The notes: generated by a model not told the origin, from the sequence alone. 37,474 nt of DNA from Nitrospinota bacterium (GCA_009839615.1 VXPH01000190.1:1-37474), one strand, 5' to 3'; counted from the stretch's first letter, positions 17,682 to 27,789 are shown. Translations and numbers: made by a program.

Positions 17682-20669
17682 TCAAGGCGTCTCTACTGGT
17701 TCCTCGCCTGGAATCTCGGTTACCAGGACTTGTCTTCTCTTCACTCCATCTGCTGGACCGATGATTCCCTCCTGCTCCATACGCTCAATCATGCGCGCCG
17801 CCCTGTTGTACCCAATCCTCAAATGTCTCTGGATGAGAGAGATGGACGCCTCGCGCGTCCTGGAAACGAGCGCAATCGCATCATCATATCTCTCATCATA
17901 CTCGTCATCGCTATTTAGTTCATTCTGAGAGGCGTCCTCCTCTTCTACAAACCAATCCTCTCTGAATACCACCTCCCCTTGGGATTTCCAGTGCGCAACG
18001 AGCTGAGAAATCTCACTATCTGAAACATAGGCCCCATGAATACGAACAGGAGTACCGGATCCAGGCGGTACAAAAAGCATATCCCCTTTGCCCAACAGGC
18101 GCTCCGCCCCATTCGAATCCAGGATAGTTCTCGAGTCCGTCCGGGTAGCGACGCGGAGCGCCATTCTCGACGGGAAATTCGCTTTGATCAAACCTGTGAG
18201 AACGTCCACGGAGGGACGTTGGGTAGCCACCAGTAGATGGATTCCGGAAGCACGAGCCATTTGGGCCAAGCGCGTCATCGATTCTTCCACCTCACGTGGT
18301 GCAACCATCATGAGATCCGCCAATTCGTCAATTACCACTACAATATAAGGAAGGAAATCCAGGGGGGAATCCTCTTCGCCCAGTGGTTGTTTCCATCTTC
18401 TATTCGCCTCTCGCTCACCCAATTTCTGCGCCACGGAGGCATTGTAGCTTTGGATGTTCCTCACGCCCGCTTCACTCATTACTTTATAGCGTCGTTCCAT
18501 CTCCACCAGGACACCCCTCAGCCCTGCCGATGCTTTCTTGGGTTCAGTCACGACAGGCACGAGTTGATGAGGAATGCCTTCATATATCGACAGTTCCAGC
18601 ATTTTGGGATCGATCATCAAAAAGCGGACCTCTCTTGGCGTACATCTGGTCAGGAGACTACAAATCATCATGTTCAAGGCAACACTTTTTCCTGCCCCGG
18701 TCGTCCCCGCAATCAAGAGATGCGGAATCTTGGCCAAATCAGTAAACGCCGTTCTTCCTAAAATATCCTTACCCAGGCCCATCGTGAGTTTATCTTCGGC
18801 CTGTTTGAATTCTGGTGAGGAGAGCACTTCCTTCGCAAATACAGCATCACGCTTGAGATTGGGCACTTCGATGCCTACAACCGATTTTCCAGGGATCGGT
18901 GCAACTATGCGAACACTTAATGCGGACAAGGCCCGGGCGAGGTCGTCCGCGAGGCCGGTAATCTTGGAAACCTTGATTCCCGGGGCCGGATCATACTCGA
19001 AACTGGTAATGACCGGGCCCGTCTTCACTTCCCTGACTTTTCCGATGACGCCGAACTCTTTCAGCGTTTGTTCAAGAAGCGAGGACTTTTCGCGTATACC
19101 AGCTTCGTCTACGATCAGTCCGCCGGAAGGTGGGTCCGCAAAAATATCTAATGATGGAAGAACGTATTCTGTCTTCGGTTCATGGGTTCGTTGCTGCTTG
19201 TGCCGATGTTCCGCCTGCGCATTGGAGCGAACCAGAGAATGGTCTTGAATGCGTACAGCATCCGACTCGCCAACAGTCCCCGCATGTCGAACTTTTATAC
19301 CCTTTTCTGATTCTCCGCTTTTTGTTGAATCTTCAACATGAGTCGAAAATGAATCGGGAAGCGCGGTCGCCGACCCCTCTAGCGCGGGAGACTCGTCCTG
19401 CAGAGCGGGCGATATGCCGTTATCGCCATCAAGATTTTTCTTCCGTTTAATCCGCAGACCGCCAGTCACCGATTTTCTTGCGGCTCTCACATGTTTTGCT
19501 TCATCATCGGTATTTAGACCCGTCCTTGGCGTATGCTCTTCCGCCACACTCGAAGGCAAACTATCATGCGCTCCATCGCCGGTTGGGGGTTGATCACCAT
19601 CATTCTGGAGAAGCTTTTCCAACACAGAGCCAGACATTGTTTCATCGAAAAGATTCTTCGGACTTTCAGCGAGTCCGAACTCCTCCTCGCCGGCCGCCGG
19701 ACCACGAAGCGCAGGCGACTCCGGCTCTGGAAATTTCTCTCCACCAAACAGCGAAGGGCCATTTTGCTCCGATGGTCGAAAAACACGACTGCCATTTTTT
19801 TGATTTGACAAACAAGATCTATTCGGCTCCAAAATCAATTCGTCGGCATCTTTCTTTAAGGGGCTCAGCCGCGGTTCCCCGCCGTCCAAACCGCCTTGAA
19901 CGAAATATCCCGCCCCTGCGTCTTCATGTTTACTACCGGTTATCGTCTCGGCATACCCGATAGACGACTCCTTCTCATGTAGAGATGATGAAAAGCCTAG
20001 GACTGTTGAAAACAATTTTCGAGTTGCGAATACAGCGCCCCTCGCCGACCCGAGTACTACCCTTTTGAAAACCGTAAAGATGCGCGAAAAAAACCACCAA
20101 TGAGCAATCGCCAGTCCTAGAATCATTTTTTTGAATGAGAAACCGGTTATGCCGACAAACGAGGCCAGTAATACGGAACCAAGCAAAACCCAACTGCCCG
20201 CACTACCCAGATAAGCGTTCAGCAACATCACGACACCATAGCCGACAATTCCACCGGCCAAAGTCGTAGCCCCAAAAAGAGGATCGGTTTCAAATGCCTT
20301 GAAAAATAATCCCGAGGCGCTCAAAAGAAAGAACAAGCCAACCACTTCCCGCCATCCCGGCTGCCACGAGCGCAAACCCGCAAACGCGGTGACGCCCCAA
20401 ACAAGGAACCCGATGGGCATCAACACCGAGAATGCACCCACCGCCTGGACCATTGCACCTGCGGCATATGCGCCTACGGCTCCCCCATAATTTCGAATCT
20501 GCCATTTTGGGCTGACGTATGAACCCCAAGTCGGATCGCCGGAATCGAAAGTCCAAAGCGATATCGCCAGAAAAACAGCGAAACCAACCAAGGATAAACC
20601 AACGATCTCATTAGTCCTTTGGGAAACCGGGGATGGTCCGGTCTGGATACCCGAGCGCCGAGTAGGCAT
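17682..20669 (-). CDS. ftsK: DNA translocase FtsK/SpoIIIE
   Basis: A 995-residue FtsK-family translocase, which pumps chromosomal DNA at the division septum towards dif. The N-terminal 210 residues contain about four membrane segments that anchor it at the septum. Residues 220-520 form a charged, low-complexity linker. The motor follows: Walker A GTTGAGKS with K661, Walker B IVVVIDELADLMM, and RLAQMARASGIHLLVATQRPS. The C-terminal gamma winged helix (SLIQRHLRIGYNRAARMIERMEQEGIIG) reads KOPS-type sites. I chose the ATG at 20669 because the preceding 46 in-frame residues look non-coding and the N-terminus then begins shortly before the first membrane segment. The AsmA-like gene lies 172 bases upstream on the same strand. 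Confidence 0.96.
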   Translation of the reverse strand: MPTRRSGIQTGPSPVSQRTNEIVGLSLVGFAVFLAISLWTFDSGDPTWGSYVSPKWQIRNYGGAVGAYAAGAMVQAVGAFSVLMPIGFLVWGVTAFAGLRSWQPGWREVVGLFFLLSASGLFFKAFETDPLFGATTLAGGIVGYGVVMLLNAYLGSAGSWVLLGSVLLASFVGITGFSFKKMILGLAIAHWWFFSRIFTVFKRVVLGSARGAVFATRKLFSTVLGFSSSLHEKESSIGYAETITGSKHEDAGAGYFVQGGLDGGEPRLSPLKKDADELILEPNRSCLSNQKNGSRVFRPSEQNGPSLFGGEKFPEPESPALRGPAAGEEEFGLAESPKNLFDETMSGSVLEKLLQNDGDQPPTGDGAHDSLPSSVAEEHTPRTGLNTDDEAKHVRAARKSVTGGLRIKRKKNLDGDNGISPALQDESPALEGSATALPDSFSTHVEDSTKSGESEKGIKVRHAGTVGESDAVRIQDHSLVRSNAQAEHRHKQQRTHEPKTEYVLPSLDIFADPPSGGLIVDEAGIREKSSLLEQTLKEFGVIGKVREVKTGPVITSFEYDPAPGIKVSKITGLADDLARALSALSVRIVAPIPGKSVVGIEVPNLKRDAVFAKEVLSSPEFKQAEDKLTMGLGKDILGRTAFTDLAKIPHLLIAGTTGAGKSVALNMMICSLLTRCTPREVRFLMIDPKMLELSIYEGIPHQLVPVVTEPKKASAGLRGVLVEMERRYKVMSEAGVRNIQSYNASVAQKLGEREANRRWKQPLGEEDSPLDFLPYIVVVIDELADLMMVAPREVEESMTRLAQMARASGIHLLVATQRPSVDVLTGLIKANFPSRMALRVATRTDSRTILDSNGAERLLGKGDMLFVPPGSGTPVRIHGAYVSDSEISQLVAHWKSQGEVVFREDWFVEEEDASQNELNSDDEYDERYDDAIALVSRTREASISLIQRHLRIGYNRAARMIERMEQEGIIGPADGVKRRQVLVTEIPGEEPVETP

Positions 20670-20841
20670 ACACTGAACCCTATGTTCCCACCCACTAACA
20701 GAATGGGATGTATGTCCTCGGGCAGAGGAAAACCTCGAAACATTATCAAATTTAAGCGGGAAATGCAAGAAAGGTTTGAAGTTAATGAATTCAGATGCTG
20801 AAATCAAAAACCGAAATCTTTATCTATCATATTTTCATGGA

Positions 20842-23800
20842 TTACTTTACACCGAATAAACCCTGGAGCCCTTTTCGTAAAGATTTTTCGAGTTTTTTCC
20901 CAAACTGCTCAAGTTGGTTTTCTCCTCTATCCAATTCCTTTGCGGAATCTTTATCGGGTGTTGTTCGATCATCCCTCGGCACCGGCACTATTTTTTGCAC
21001 CCCCTCAATAGCGGTGCCGAGTATGCCTGTTACAATATCCTTTACATTACCCCCCAAGTTCAGCGCCTTCTCAAACAAGCTTACAAACATCGGCTCCACA
21101 ATCGCATCCAGAAAATGAAACTCCGGATCATCCAAACGCCCTGTTACCCGAACATTCAGTTTAATGCTATCGTCCGGTCTCTCGAACAGGCGGAATACGG
21201 ACTCACGGAGCAATTTCACCACAATGTCGACCAAGGGAAACTTCTCGTCGGGTTTCAAACGTAACCCGGTAATCTGCGCAGTCCCTTCCAAATTCAAGCG
21301 ACTCTTTCTCAACGAATAAGTGGATTTGAAATCCAACATGCCCCTTGTGATCTCGCTCCCTCTCATCAACAAGGCGCCAGCGCTCTCTCCCTTGCTGTCA
21401 CGGACATAAGGAGAAATTTTCCGCAGGTCAAAACGCGAGAGATTAAAAAGCCCGTCTACATCCGGGGGCACCAAGCCAGGGTTCAAGTTCGCCTTAACCA
21501 GGATTGAGGGAGATTTCCCGAGCGTTCTCAACTCCAAGCGTGTTTTTCGCAGGTTTGGGGCCATCAGCGTATCCAAATTCGTTATCAAAAGCCTTGTGTC
21601 CGGAACGCTTAAAACAACCGGCGGTTTTTCTGCCGCAATGAAATCCTGATAATAAAATACCATTCTTGCAACTTCGAATTTCGCAATTTTAATCGCCGGG
21701 AAAAGTGGTCCACTTTCCTTTTGCCCGGTCTTCTGGCGTTTTCTGGATACGGTTTTTGTATCTGCCGTCGCCGTTTTTTCTCGACTCTCCCCTCCCCGGG
21801 TTCGTTTCTCCTTCGCTTTCGCCGCCATGAACAAAGAGTCAAAATTGGTTTTTCCCTTTTCTTGGCGAACATATCGAACATTTAGCTTTTCGATCCGTAC
21901 GCTTGGCGATCGTATCTCTCCCCGCAAGATTGACGAGCGATCCAGGGATGCGCTCAGATCCCGGAGAACCACGTCGGGTTCCGCATTCGGTTTGCTGAAA
22001 TTAATTGTCTTAAGCGTCGGAATCCAAATTTTTATCGAATCGTCATCCCCTTGCGCCGAAAAATTCCCAGCCAACTTCAAACTCGGGTAGTTAACATGCG
22101 CGAGTGAAGAGAGATTTGCAGCAACCGACCAATTAGCGATAATCGACCGCGCTTTCCTCGAAATTTCCACCGATCCTTTAGCAGAACCAGCCGCCGAAAA
22201 CTCCGATACCGGCGTTCCCCAAATATTCCCGGCAAGCCCGGCCACTCCCTTAAGACTTGACAGCGACCATTGCAACCGGCCCGAATCCATACCGTTCATG
22301 CTCCAATCAACGGGCCTCGATACCCGTACATGCCCGAATGGCATGCTCAGGCTCAGGCTTTGCACCCTTCCAGATTGATTTTGGAAGTCATAGGAACCCG
22401 CTGTCTCCAGACGAAACTTATCCGTTCGAATCGGCCTCCAATCGCGGCTCATCAGTGTAAGGAATTCCCCTCTCAAGCCCTCGCTCGTCAGGCCAAGGTT
22501 CCAGTTCACCTTTTTCCCGGGAGCATATGAAAACTCCATTTTCCCGCCAACCTCCCCGGCCGGATTACGAAAAGCGGGAGGAAGACTTACGAATTTCACC
22601 CAAGGGGATATACGAATCGACTCAAATGATGCAGAACCTTTATAGGAAAACCCGGGATCACCCCTTCTGTTTCTCGTCCCGGTAAGCAGAATTTTCAGTT
22701 TTTTCTTCTTTGGCCCCGGTTTTACGGGATTCGCCACCAATTCGCCCAGCCAGACTTCGGCGGCGCTCAAATCCATGACATCGAGTGTCAACGAAAATTC
22801 ATCCCTGCCTCTTTTGTTCCACAAAGCCTGGCGATTCAAAAACATCCACGCAAAGGGAAGCTTCAAATCCAACGTCTGGATTTCTGCAGAACCTTTCGAA
22901 GCGAGATAGAAGCCGCTCGATTGAAGCCCCATGGATTCCAGAGAGACTTGGCGAGGCTTTTCCTTTGAAATGAGCTTAGCCTTCGCAACGAGCTTCTTTC
23001 CGACAATATCCACCTTCCAATGCAGGGCGCCGTCCGGGTTCGAGGACACCTGTAATTCACCGTTCACGCGGCCGGCGGCAATATGTAAATATTTCTGCAA
23101 GGGAAGCAATTCCATAATCGGTGCAATTGGCAAAGAGGCGAAATGTGTTTTCGTGTCAAACTTAAACGCTGAAGGAATTTTCCGGTCTCGCGACACGACG
23201 GCGCTCAAGCGCAGCTTCGCATCTCGGGGAACATCTCCAAACGATGTTAGTCCGAGACGCTTCAGGAAATCATTCGCAGATGAAAAGTCACGGATACTGA
23301 CAGAAAACGCGGCTTCATCATTGCCATCTACATTCCATTTCGCGGGCTTTTGGAGTTTCGCTACGGCGAATGGCAATTCAACGTCCAGTGTCTCGATATG
23401 CGCGGATTCGTTCTTCATATCGAAGTTTCCTCTCGAATGAAGAACAGCTCTTCCCAACGCCAGGGCTTGCCGTGGTTTTCTCTCATTCACCCTCACGTTC
23501 GCACCGAAGCTTCGGGCTTCCAAAGCTGCATTCCACTGCACCCCCTTGCCGGAAACAAAAACCACACGTGCTTTTCCACCCACGGTTCCCTTGATTTTCG
23601 AGAGATATCCGAAGGGGAGGATCAATTCTTCGAACCGGGCCAAATCTACTGGATCGAAGCGGGAATCCACCTCTACATAAACGAATTCGTCCGATATCTT
23701 GCGATCCCGCTTCGCCGAAATCAGAACCCGGGCCGTCGCGCGCTCTCTTAGGCCTCTGAGCGCGATACCAGTGATTTTCGATAGCCACTCACCCGTCTCA

Positions 23801-24945
23801 CGCATATCACGAACATTCGTTTCCAGATGAACTTCATCCTGCGCCGATACGTTCCAGAATGAGGGTTTCACCAATTTTGCATCCAGGAAAGGGGTCTTGA
23901 CAAAGAGAGTATCGATGCGAGCAGAACCATCCAGCAGATTGAAGCGGCCCTCTGTATTCAGATTCAATTCGGCCAACTCCAACTTCCGCCATTTCGCTTG
24001 TCGATTCAGTTGAAAATCCGCGTGGATGTTTTGGCCTCTTAAGTCGATATTCCATGTAATCGGCTTTCCAACGACATAAGCGAACTTCAAGTGCCCCGCA
24101 AAAATTCCTTTCCTGAAACGATAGCCGGCCAACGTCGGCGACACCGCAGACAAGAAGGACGAATCGAACACAGGTATTTCGAAAGACGCGCGATAACTCG
24201 GACCCTTCATGTCGATGTGTGCATCGCCTTTCAGTTCGATAAGTCGTTGACTGCCCGGACTCCGGCATTTTCCGTCGAGAAAAACGTCCAGGGGCTTGCC
24301 CGGTATAATTTTGTCGACCTCGATGTGGGCAAAAGAACATGAACCATCGAATGCCGGTGCGGCGTCGCTGGAATCGAATCGCAATGCGGTCTTCACGTCA
24401 TAAAGATTGAGTTCGTGAATGATAAAACTGAACCCCGATTCCGAGCCTTGCGGAACGCTCTCCGCCGCTTCGGCGGATTTGATAAATGAAAACGTATTTC
24501 CCCCACGCGACGAAGCCGACCTGTTTGTTCCTCGGTGCAGTTTGTCGATGATATCCTGGAAATCGAACCTGCCGTCTACATCACGATGCACACGGGCGGA
24601 GGCGCTTTTGACGTTGATCTGGAGAATGCTGATACGCTTGTAAATCAGAGTCGATGGATTCAGCAATATTTCAACATCGTCGAATCGAACGAAGGGTGTA
24701 TTGCTCTTTACCCCACCTTTTTCTGCTTGCCCGTCGATGACGATTCCACTCGCCTCGATCTTAAACAATCCCAGTTCCAGCCGCTCGATGGAGACTTTTC
24801 GCCCAAGGATTTTTCGCCCTTCTCGCTCCGCGATTCTGATTATCTCATCGGAAGAAAGAAAAATTTGCACGGCAACGATCACGACGATAATCAAAACAAA
24901 ACATATACCGGCAATCCAAACCAGCCATTTCAGAAATCGATACAT
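20842..24945 (-). CDS. Giant AsmA-like envelope protein with internal repeats
   Basis: A 1367-residue protein with one N-terminal membrane segment (residues 4-29) and a long beta-rich body, as in the AsmA/TamB/YhdP group. These inner-membrane-anchored periplasmic proteins are thought to move lipids towards the outer membrane. The AsmA N-terminal signature is visible (GRKVSIERLELGLFKIEASGI). Four units recur with tryptophan anchors at W364, W537, W709 and W881, a period of 172-173 residues. Each has the pattern TLxxxxPFAxxxLxKPxxWN then DE..., with GxxxWN about 110 residues later. Residues 1060-1090 are a basic, charged stretch. A second AsmA-like part at 1200-1290 (LNLEGTAQITGLRLKPDEKF) follows. 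Such a protein implies an outer membrane. The Shine-Dalgarno sequence is weak. Confidence 0.85.
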   Translation of the reverse strand: MYRFLKWLVWIAGICFVLIIVVIVAVQIFLSSDEIIRIAEREGRKILGRKVSIERLELGLFKIEASGIVIDGQAEKGGVKSNTPFVRFDDVEILLNPSTLIYKRISILQINVKSASARVHRDVDGRFDFQDIIDKLHRGTNRSASSRGGNTFSFIKSAEAAESVPQGSESGFSFIIHELNLYDVKTALRFDSSDAAPAFDGSCSFAHIEVDKIIPGKPLDVFLDGKCRSPGSQRLIELKGDAHIDMKGPSYRASFEIPVFDSSFLSAVSPTLAGYRFRKGIFAGHLKFAYVVGKPITWNIDLRGQNIHADFQLNRQAKWRKLELAELNLNTEGRFNLLDGSARIDTLFVKTPFLDAKLVKPSFWNVSAQDEVHLETNVRDMRETGEWLSKITGIALRGLRERATARVLISAKRDRKISDEFVYVEVDSRFDPVDLARFEELILPFGYLSKIKGTVGGKARVVFVSGKGVQWNAALEARSFGANVRVNERKPRQALALGRAVLHSRGNFDMKNESAHIETLDVELPFAVAKLQKPAKWNVDGNDEAAFSVSIRDFSSANDFLKRLGLTSFGDVPRDAKLRLSAVVSRDRKIPSAFKFDTKTHFASLPIAPIMELLPLQKYLHIAAGRVNGELQVSSNPDGALHWKVDIVGKKLVAKAKLISKEKPRQVSLESMGLQSSGFYLASKGSAEIQTLDLKLPFAWMFLNRQALWNKRGRDEFSLTLDVMDLSAAEVWLGELVANPVKPGPKKKKLKILLTGTRNRRGDPGFSYKGSASFESIRISPWVKFVSLPPAFRNPAGEVGGKMEFSYAPGKKVNWNLGLTSEGLRGEFLTLMSRDWRPIRTDKFRLETAGSYDFQNQSGRVQSLSLSMPFGHVRVSRPVDWSMNGMDSGRLQWSLSSLKGVAGLAGNIWGTPVSEFSAAGSAKGSVEISRKARSIIANWSVAANLSSLAHVNYPSLKLAGNFSAQGDDDSIKIWIPTLKTINFSKPNAEPDVVLRDLSASLDRSSILRGEIRSPSVRIEKLNVRYVRQEKGKTNFDSLFMAAKAKEKRTRGGESREKTATADTKTVSRKRQKTGQKESGPLFPAIKIAKFEVARMVFYYQDFIAAEKPPVVLSVPDTRLLITNLDTLMAPNLRKTRLELRTLGKSPSILVKANLNPGLVPPDVDGLFNLSRFDLRKISPYVRDSKGESAGALLMRGSEITRGMLDFKSTYSLRKSRLNLEGTAQITGLRLKPDEKFPLVDIVVKLLRESVFRLFERPDDSIKLNVRVTGRLDDPEFHFLDAIVEPMFVSLFEKALNLGGNVKDIVTGILGTAIEGVQKIVPVPRDDRTTPDKDSAKELDRGENQLEQFGKKLEKSLRKGLQGLFGVK

Positions 24946-25101
24946 AAAGGACCCATTGCGGAAAACAAGAAGGCGGCTTACGGATAATAAAGCAATTCAG
25001 ATTTCATACCACTACCTGATGTTATATATTAGCAAAATGCAAAATTTTTTGTTTCTTATGATGTTCACAATGGAATCCATCCCTACTGATAAAGCACCCA
25101 T

Positions 25102-26397
25102 ATGAAGAAAAATAACGAAAACTCGATTTCAAATCCTCATAGTCTAAAACCGAATCAAGGCCGAGAAGTTTTCTCTTGGTGTATGTACGATTTTGCAAAC
25201 TCCGCTTTTCCAACCCTCATCGTTACGGTGGCATACAGCGTCTATTTCAAGACAATCGTAGCGGGCGGAGGTGGGAGAGGAGACTTCCTATGGGGGGCAT
25301 CGCTCTCCATAGCCATGATTTTAAGCGTGACCGTCACCCCGCCTTTGAGCGCAATCGCCGACAGGCGAAACGCCCGGAAACGTTTCTTGATCCTTTTCGC
25401 ATATCTTTGCGTATTGGCCACTGCTCTTTTGGGGAATGTAACCGCGGGCATGATCTTCGCCGGCATGGCGCTATTCATTATCGCAACTGCTGCGTTCGAA
25501 AGTTCTCTCATCTTTTACAACTCTTTTTTGCCTGACGTCTCAACCCCAAAAACCATTGGGAAAGTTAGCGGATGGGGCTGGGGACTTGGATACCTGGGGG
25601 GGCTACTTTGTCTTTTTTTGGTCAAACCTTTGTTGGCCGGAGGCTTCTCAACGGACAATCTTCCCTTGTTCCGAATGAGTTTCGTCGCGGTCGCCGCGTT
25701 TTACGGCCTGTTCACGCTTCCGGTTATTTTTTGGCTTCGCGAGAACAAAACCAAATCCACAATATCAAACGGATATGGTGCTTTCGCCGAACTATGGAAT
25801 ACCCTTAAGGATACGAGAAAAACTCCGGGCGCACTCAGATTTTTAGTCGCCTTTTTCCTCTACAACGACGGGATTGTCACCGTTATCTCTTTCAGTTCGA
25901 TCTATGCGGTTTCCACGCTGAAATTCAGCATGGGTGAAGTGTTAGGCTTGTTTATCATGGTTCAAGTCTCGGCCGGAGTCGGCGCGTTTGCTCTCGGGTA
26001 TCTGGTGGATGCCTGGGGGCCACGGAAAACGATTCTGCTGACACTGGTGAATTGGTGCGTGGTCGTCATCGTGGCGTATTTCACTGACACGAAATACGTC
26101 TTCTTGGGTGTCTCGCTGCTGGCGGGTCTATCCCTCGGGTCCAGTCAATCGGCAAGCCGGGCGCTGATGGCCAGCTATATCCCTGAAGAAAAATCCGCAC
26201 AATCATTTTCGTTTTATGGCATATGCGGCAAAATGAGCTCGGTTCTCGGGCCACTTGTTTTCGGGGGCGTTTCCGCACTCACCGGAGAGCAGAGGTCCGC
26301 GATATTATCTGTTCTCGTCTTTTTTGTGGCAGGAGGCGTATTGTTGTGGCTAACGCCGGAGCCCAGGAAATCGGCTCTGCCAAACCGGAACACATGA
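25102..26397 (+). CDS. UMF1-type MFS transporter
   Basis: A 431-residue, twelve-segment major facilitator of the UMF1/Atg22-like class. The N-terminal signature EVFSWCMYDFANSAFPTLI is diagnostic, and the loop between segments 2 and 3 has SAIADRRNARKR. GKVSGWGWGLGYLGGLLCL and SLGSSQSASRALMASYIPEE are also characteristic. Bacterial members are mostly uncharacterised. Vacuolar Atg22 exports amino acids, so an amino-acid substrate is a guess only. No convincing Shine-Dalgarno sequence precedes the ATG. The gene is divergent from the AsmA-like gene across 156 AT-rich bases and is followed after 74 bases by two small genes on the same strand. Confidence 0.87.
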   Translation: MKKNNENSISNPHSLKPNQGREVFSWCMYDFANSAFPTLIVTVAYSVYFKTIVAGGGGRGDFLWGASLSIAMILSVTVTPPLSAIADRRNARKRFLILFAYLCVLATALLGNVTAGMIFAGMALFIIATAAFESSLIFYNSFLPDVSTPKTIGKVSGWGWGLGYLGGLLCLFLVKPLLAGGFSTDNLPLFRMSFVAVAAFYGLFTLPVIFWLRENKTKSTISNGYGAFAELWNTLKDTRKTPGALRFLVAFFLYNDGIVTVISFSSIYAVSTLKFSMGEVLGLFIMVQVSAGVGAFALGYLVDAWGPRKTILLTLVNWCVVVIVAYFTDTKYVFLGVSLLAGLSLGSSQSASRALMASYIPEEKSAQSFSFYGICGKMSSVLGPLVFGGVSALTGEQRSAILSVLVFFVAGGVLLWLTPEPRKSALPNRNT

Positions 26398-26471
26398 TGC
26401 GTTCGCTCTCGATTGCTAAAAGCGCGATAAGTTAACCGTCTCGTCTCATTAGGCAAATTTTCGGAGTTGAC

Positions 26472-26837
26472 TTGGATTTTCGCGAACAAGTCTACCAAAG
26501 ACTGATGTTTCATCTTGGTGAAGTCGACGTTTCCAGAGAAACGATCGATGCCTTCGCGTCGGACATCGTCCACATTCTTGAACGTATTACGCAAGACAGA
26601 ATATACGAGGCGAGTTTGCGCCAAATTCTTCAGAGGTACGCTGACGAATGGGCGGAGCAATCTTCTCGAAGAATACTGGACGCCCAAAACGACGAAGCGA
26701 CAGGAATCGTTTACGAAATGATCGACAGACAGGCCAGAAACCGCGCCATTCGTGCTCTCAGGAAAGTATTGCTCGAAACATTACAAGGCCAGAAAAAACC
26801 CTTGGACGATCTGGATTTTTTTGACGAGATCGAATGA
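26472..26837 (+). CDS. Helical protein of unknown function
   Basis: I do not recognise this 121-residue protein. It looks almost wholly alpha-helical and charged, with no cysteine, no signal peptide and no membrane segment. The N-terminal half (FREQVYQRLMFHLGEVDVSRETIDAFASDIVHILERI) resembles short helical bundles, and the C-terminus is acidic (DDLDFFDEIE). It starts at TTG, supported by CGGAG seven bases upstream. An ATG 11 codons later is the alternative. It lies 21 bases before the CMD-like gene, so they are probably co-transcribed. Codon use looks like its neighbours, and the frame is open with a good ribosome site, so I regard it as real. Confidence 0.65.
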   Translation: MDFREQVYQRLMFHLGEVDVSRETIDAFASDIVHILERITQDRIYEASLRQILQRYADEWAEQSSRRILDAQNDEATGIVYEMIDRQARNRAIRALRKVLLETLQGQKKPLDDLDFFDEIE

Positions 26838-26858
26838 CTTTCAATACAGAGGTTGACG

Positions 26859-27254
26859 ATGCCAGAAAAAACTTTAGCGGAACAAATCGCAGAACGCAGA
26901 GGACGCAGATACCCGGCGCATGAATTCATCGCCGAAAAGTTTCCCGACTACATGGAAGCGCTCTTACATCTCGACGAAATCATTCGGGCGAAAGAGAGAA
27001 GATTCGATGAAACAATGCACGAACTCTTTCATATCCTGGCCCTCGCCGTAGAGGGTTCGAACCCGCATAACCAGCCACACCTCAAGCAACACCTGAAAAA
27101 AGGCCTCAAATTGGGTTTGCATCCCGAGGAAATCGCAGAAGCGCTCATGGTCTGCGTGAATCCGGCGGGTTCCAAGGTACTCACTTATGGTGTCACATGC
27201 ATGCTCGAAGCGATGGATGAACTCAGAGCCGAGGGCTGGACCTGCCCCGACTGA
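26859..27254 (+). CDS. Carboxymuconolactone decarboxylase-like protein without CxxC
   Basis: A 131-residue protein with an AhpD/CMD-like helical pattern in its second half: LFHILALAVEGS, a histidine-rich HNQPHLKQHLKKGLKLG, HPEEIAEALMVCVNPAGS and KVLTYGVTCMLEAMDEL. The redox CxxC of AhpD is absent, as in metabolic CMD enzymes and many uncharacterised relatives. I chose the ATG at 26859 rather than a TTG two codons earlier because AGAGG precedes it at six bases. It closes the three-gene rightward group that begins with the UMF1 transporter. No reaction can be assigned. The fold call rests on pattern only, and the similarity to standard CMD is moderate. Confidence 0.65.
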   Translation: MPEKTLAEQIAERRGRRYPAHEFIAEKFPDYMEALLHLDEIIRAKERRFDETMHELFHILALAVEGSNPHNQPHLKQHLKKGLKLGLHPEEIAEALMVCVNPAGSKVLTYGVTCMLEAMDELRAEGWTCPD

Positions 27255-27288
27255 ACAAAGAGTCTCCAGAACCTGGTGCTGGTCATGC

Positions 27289-27618
27289 TCACGCTTCCGC
27301 TCGAATCGCCTCCTCGCGCAGAGGAGAATATATGCCGATATACGTAATCGGGGTGGGAGCATCCAGTTGATGGGAAACCCCCTTGGGTATGTGGACTACC
27401 TGGCCCGCTTTGACCTTGCGAGTTTGGCCTGCGACAGTAAAAGTGGCTTCGCCTTTCATAAGATAAATCAGTTGCTCTACATCATGACTATGGTTCTGTT
27501 CCGTACCTCCCTCTCTTTCGATATACAACATCATCACCTGCTCACCGACGACGAGTCTGCGCTCTCTACCCGGCATCTTTTGCGGCTCAATTGCTTCAAG
27601 ATCGTAGAAATACTGCAT
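27289..27618 (-). CDS. Cupin-domain protein
   Basis: A 109-residue single-domain cupin. Motif 1 is HSHDVEQLIYLMKGEATF and motif 2 is VVHIPKGVSHQLDAP, which supply the usual two histidines, the acidic residue and a final histidine for a divalent metal. The small size and single barrel fit metal-binding cupins of unknown activity or auxiliary sensors. The ATG at 27618 is preferred over one 19 codons upstream because GGGGAG stands nine bases before it. It converges on the CMD-like gene, only 34 bases away, and is divergent from gltX. Its substrate is unknown. Confidence 0.85.
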   Translation of the reverse strand: MQYFYDLEAIEPQKMPGRERRLVVGEQVMMLYIEREGGTEQNHSHDVEQLIYLMKGEATFTVAGQTRKVKAGQVVHIPKGVSHQLDAPTPITYIGIYSPLREEAIRAEA

Positions 27619-27707
27619 CCGTTTACTCCCCTTGGCTTTCGTTTGGAATTGATTCTCCGATTGTTCACTTATCAAGCCTCGATCGCAAGGTCACCACAAG
27701 ACCTACC

Positions 27708-27737
27708 TTGCAATCGCATACCCATCATCCCTAGAAT
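27708..27737 (+). promoter_or_regulatory. Putative gltX promoter
   Basis: TTGCAA (27708-27713) and TAGAAT (27732-27737) are 18 bases apart, about 50 bases before the gltX start. The -10 matches five of six positions. Confidence 0.45.
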
Positions 27738-27789
27738 CCTCCCCAACTGTTTCGACCACTGTAGGGTTTGATAGAGGACTAAATTCTTG

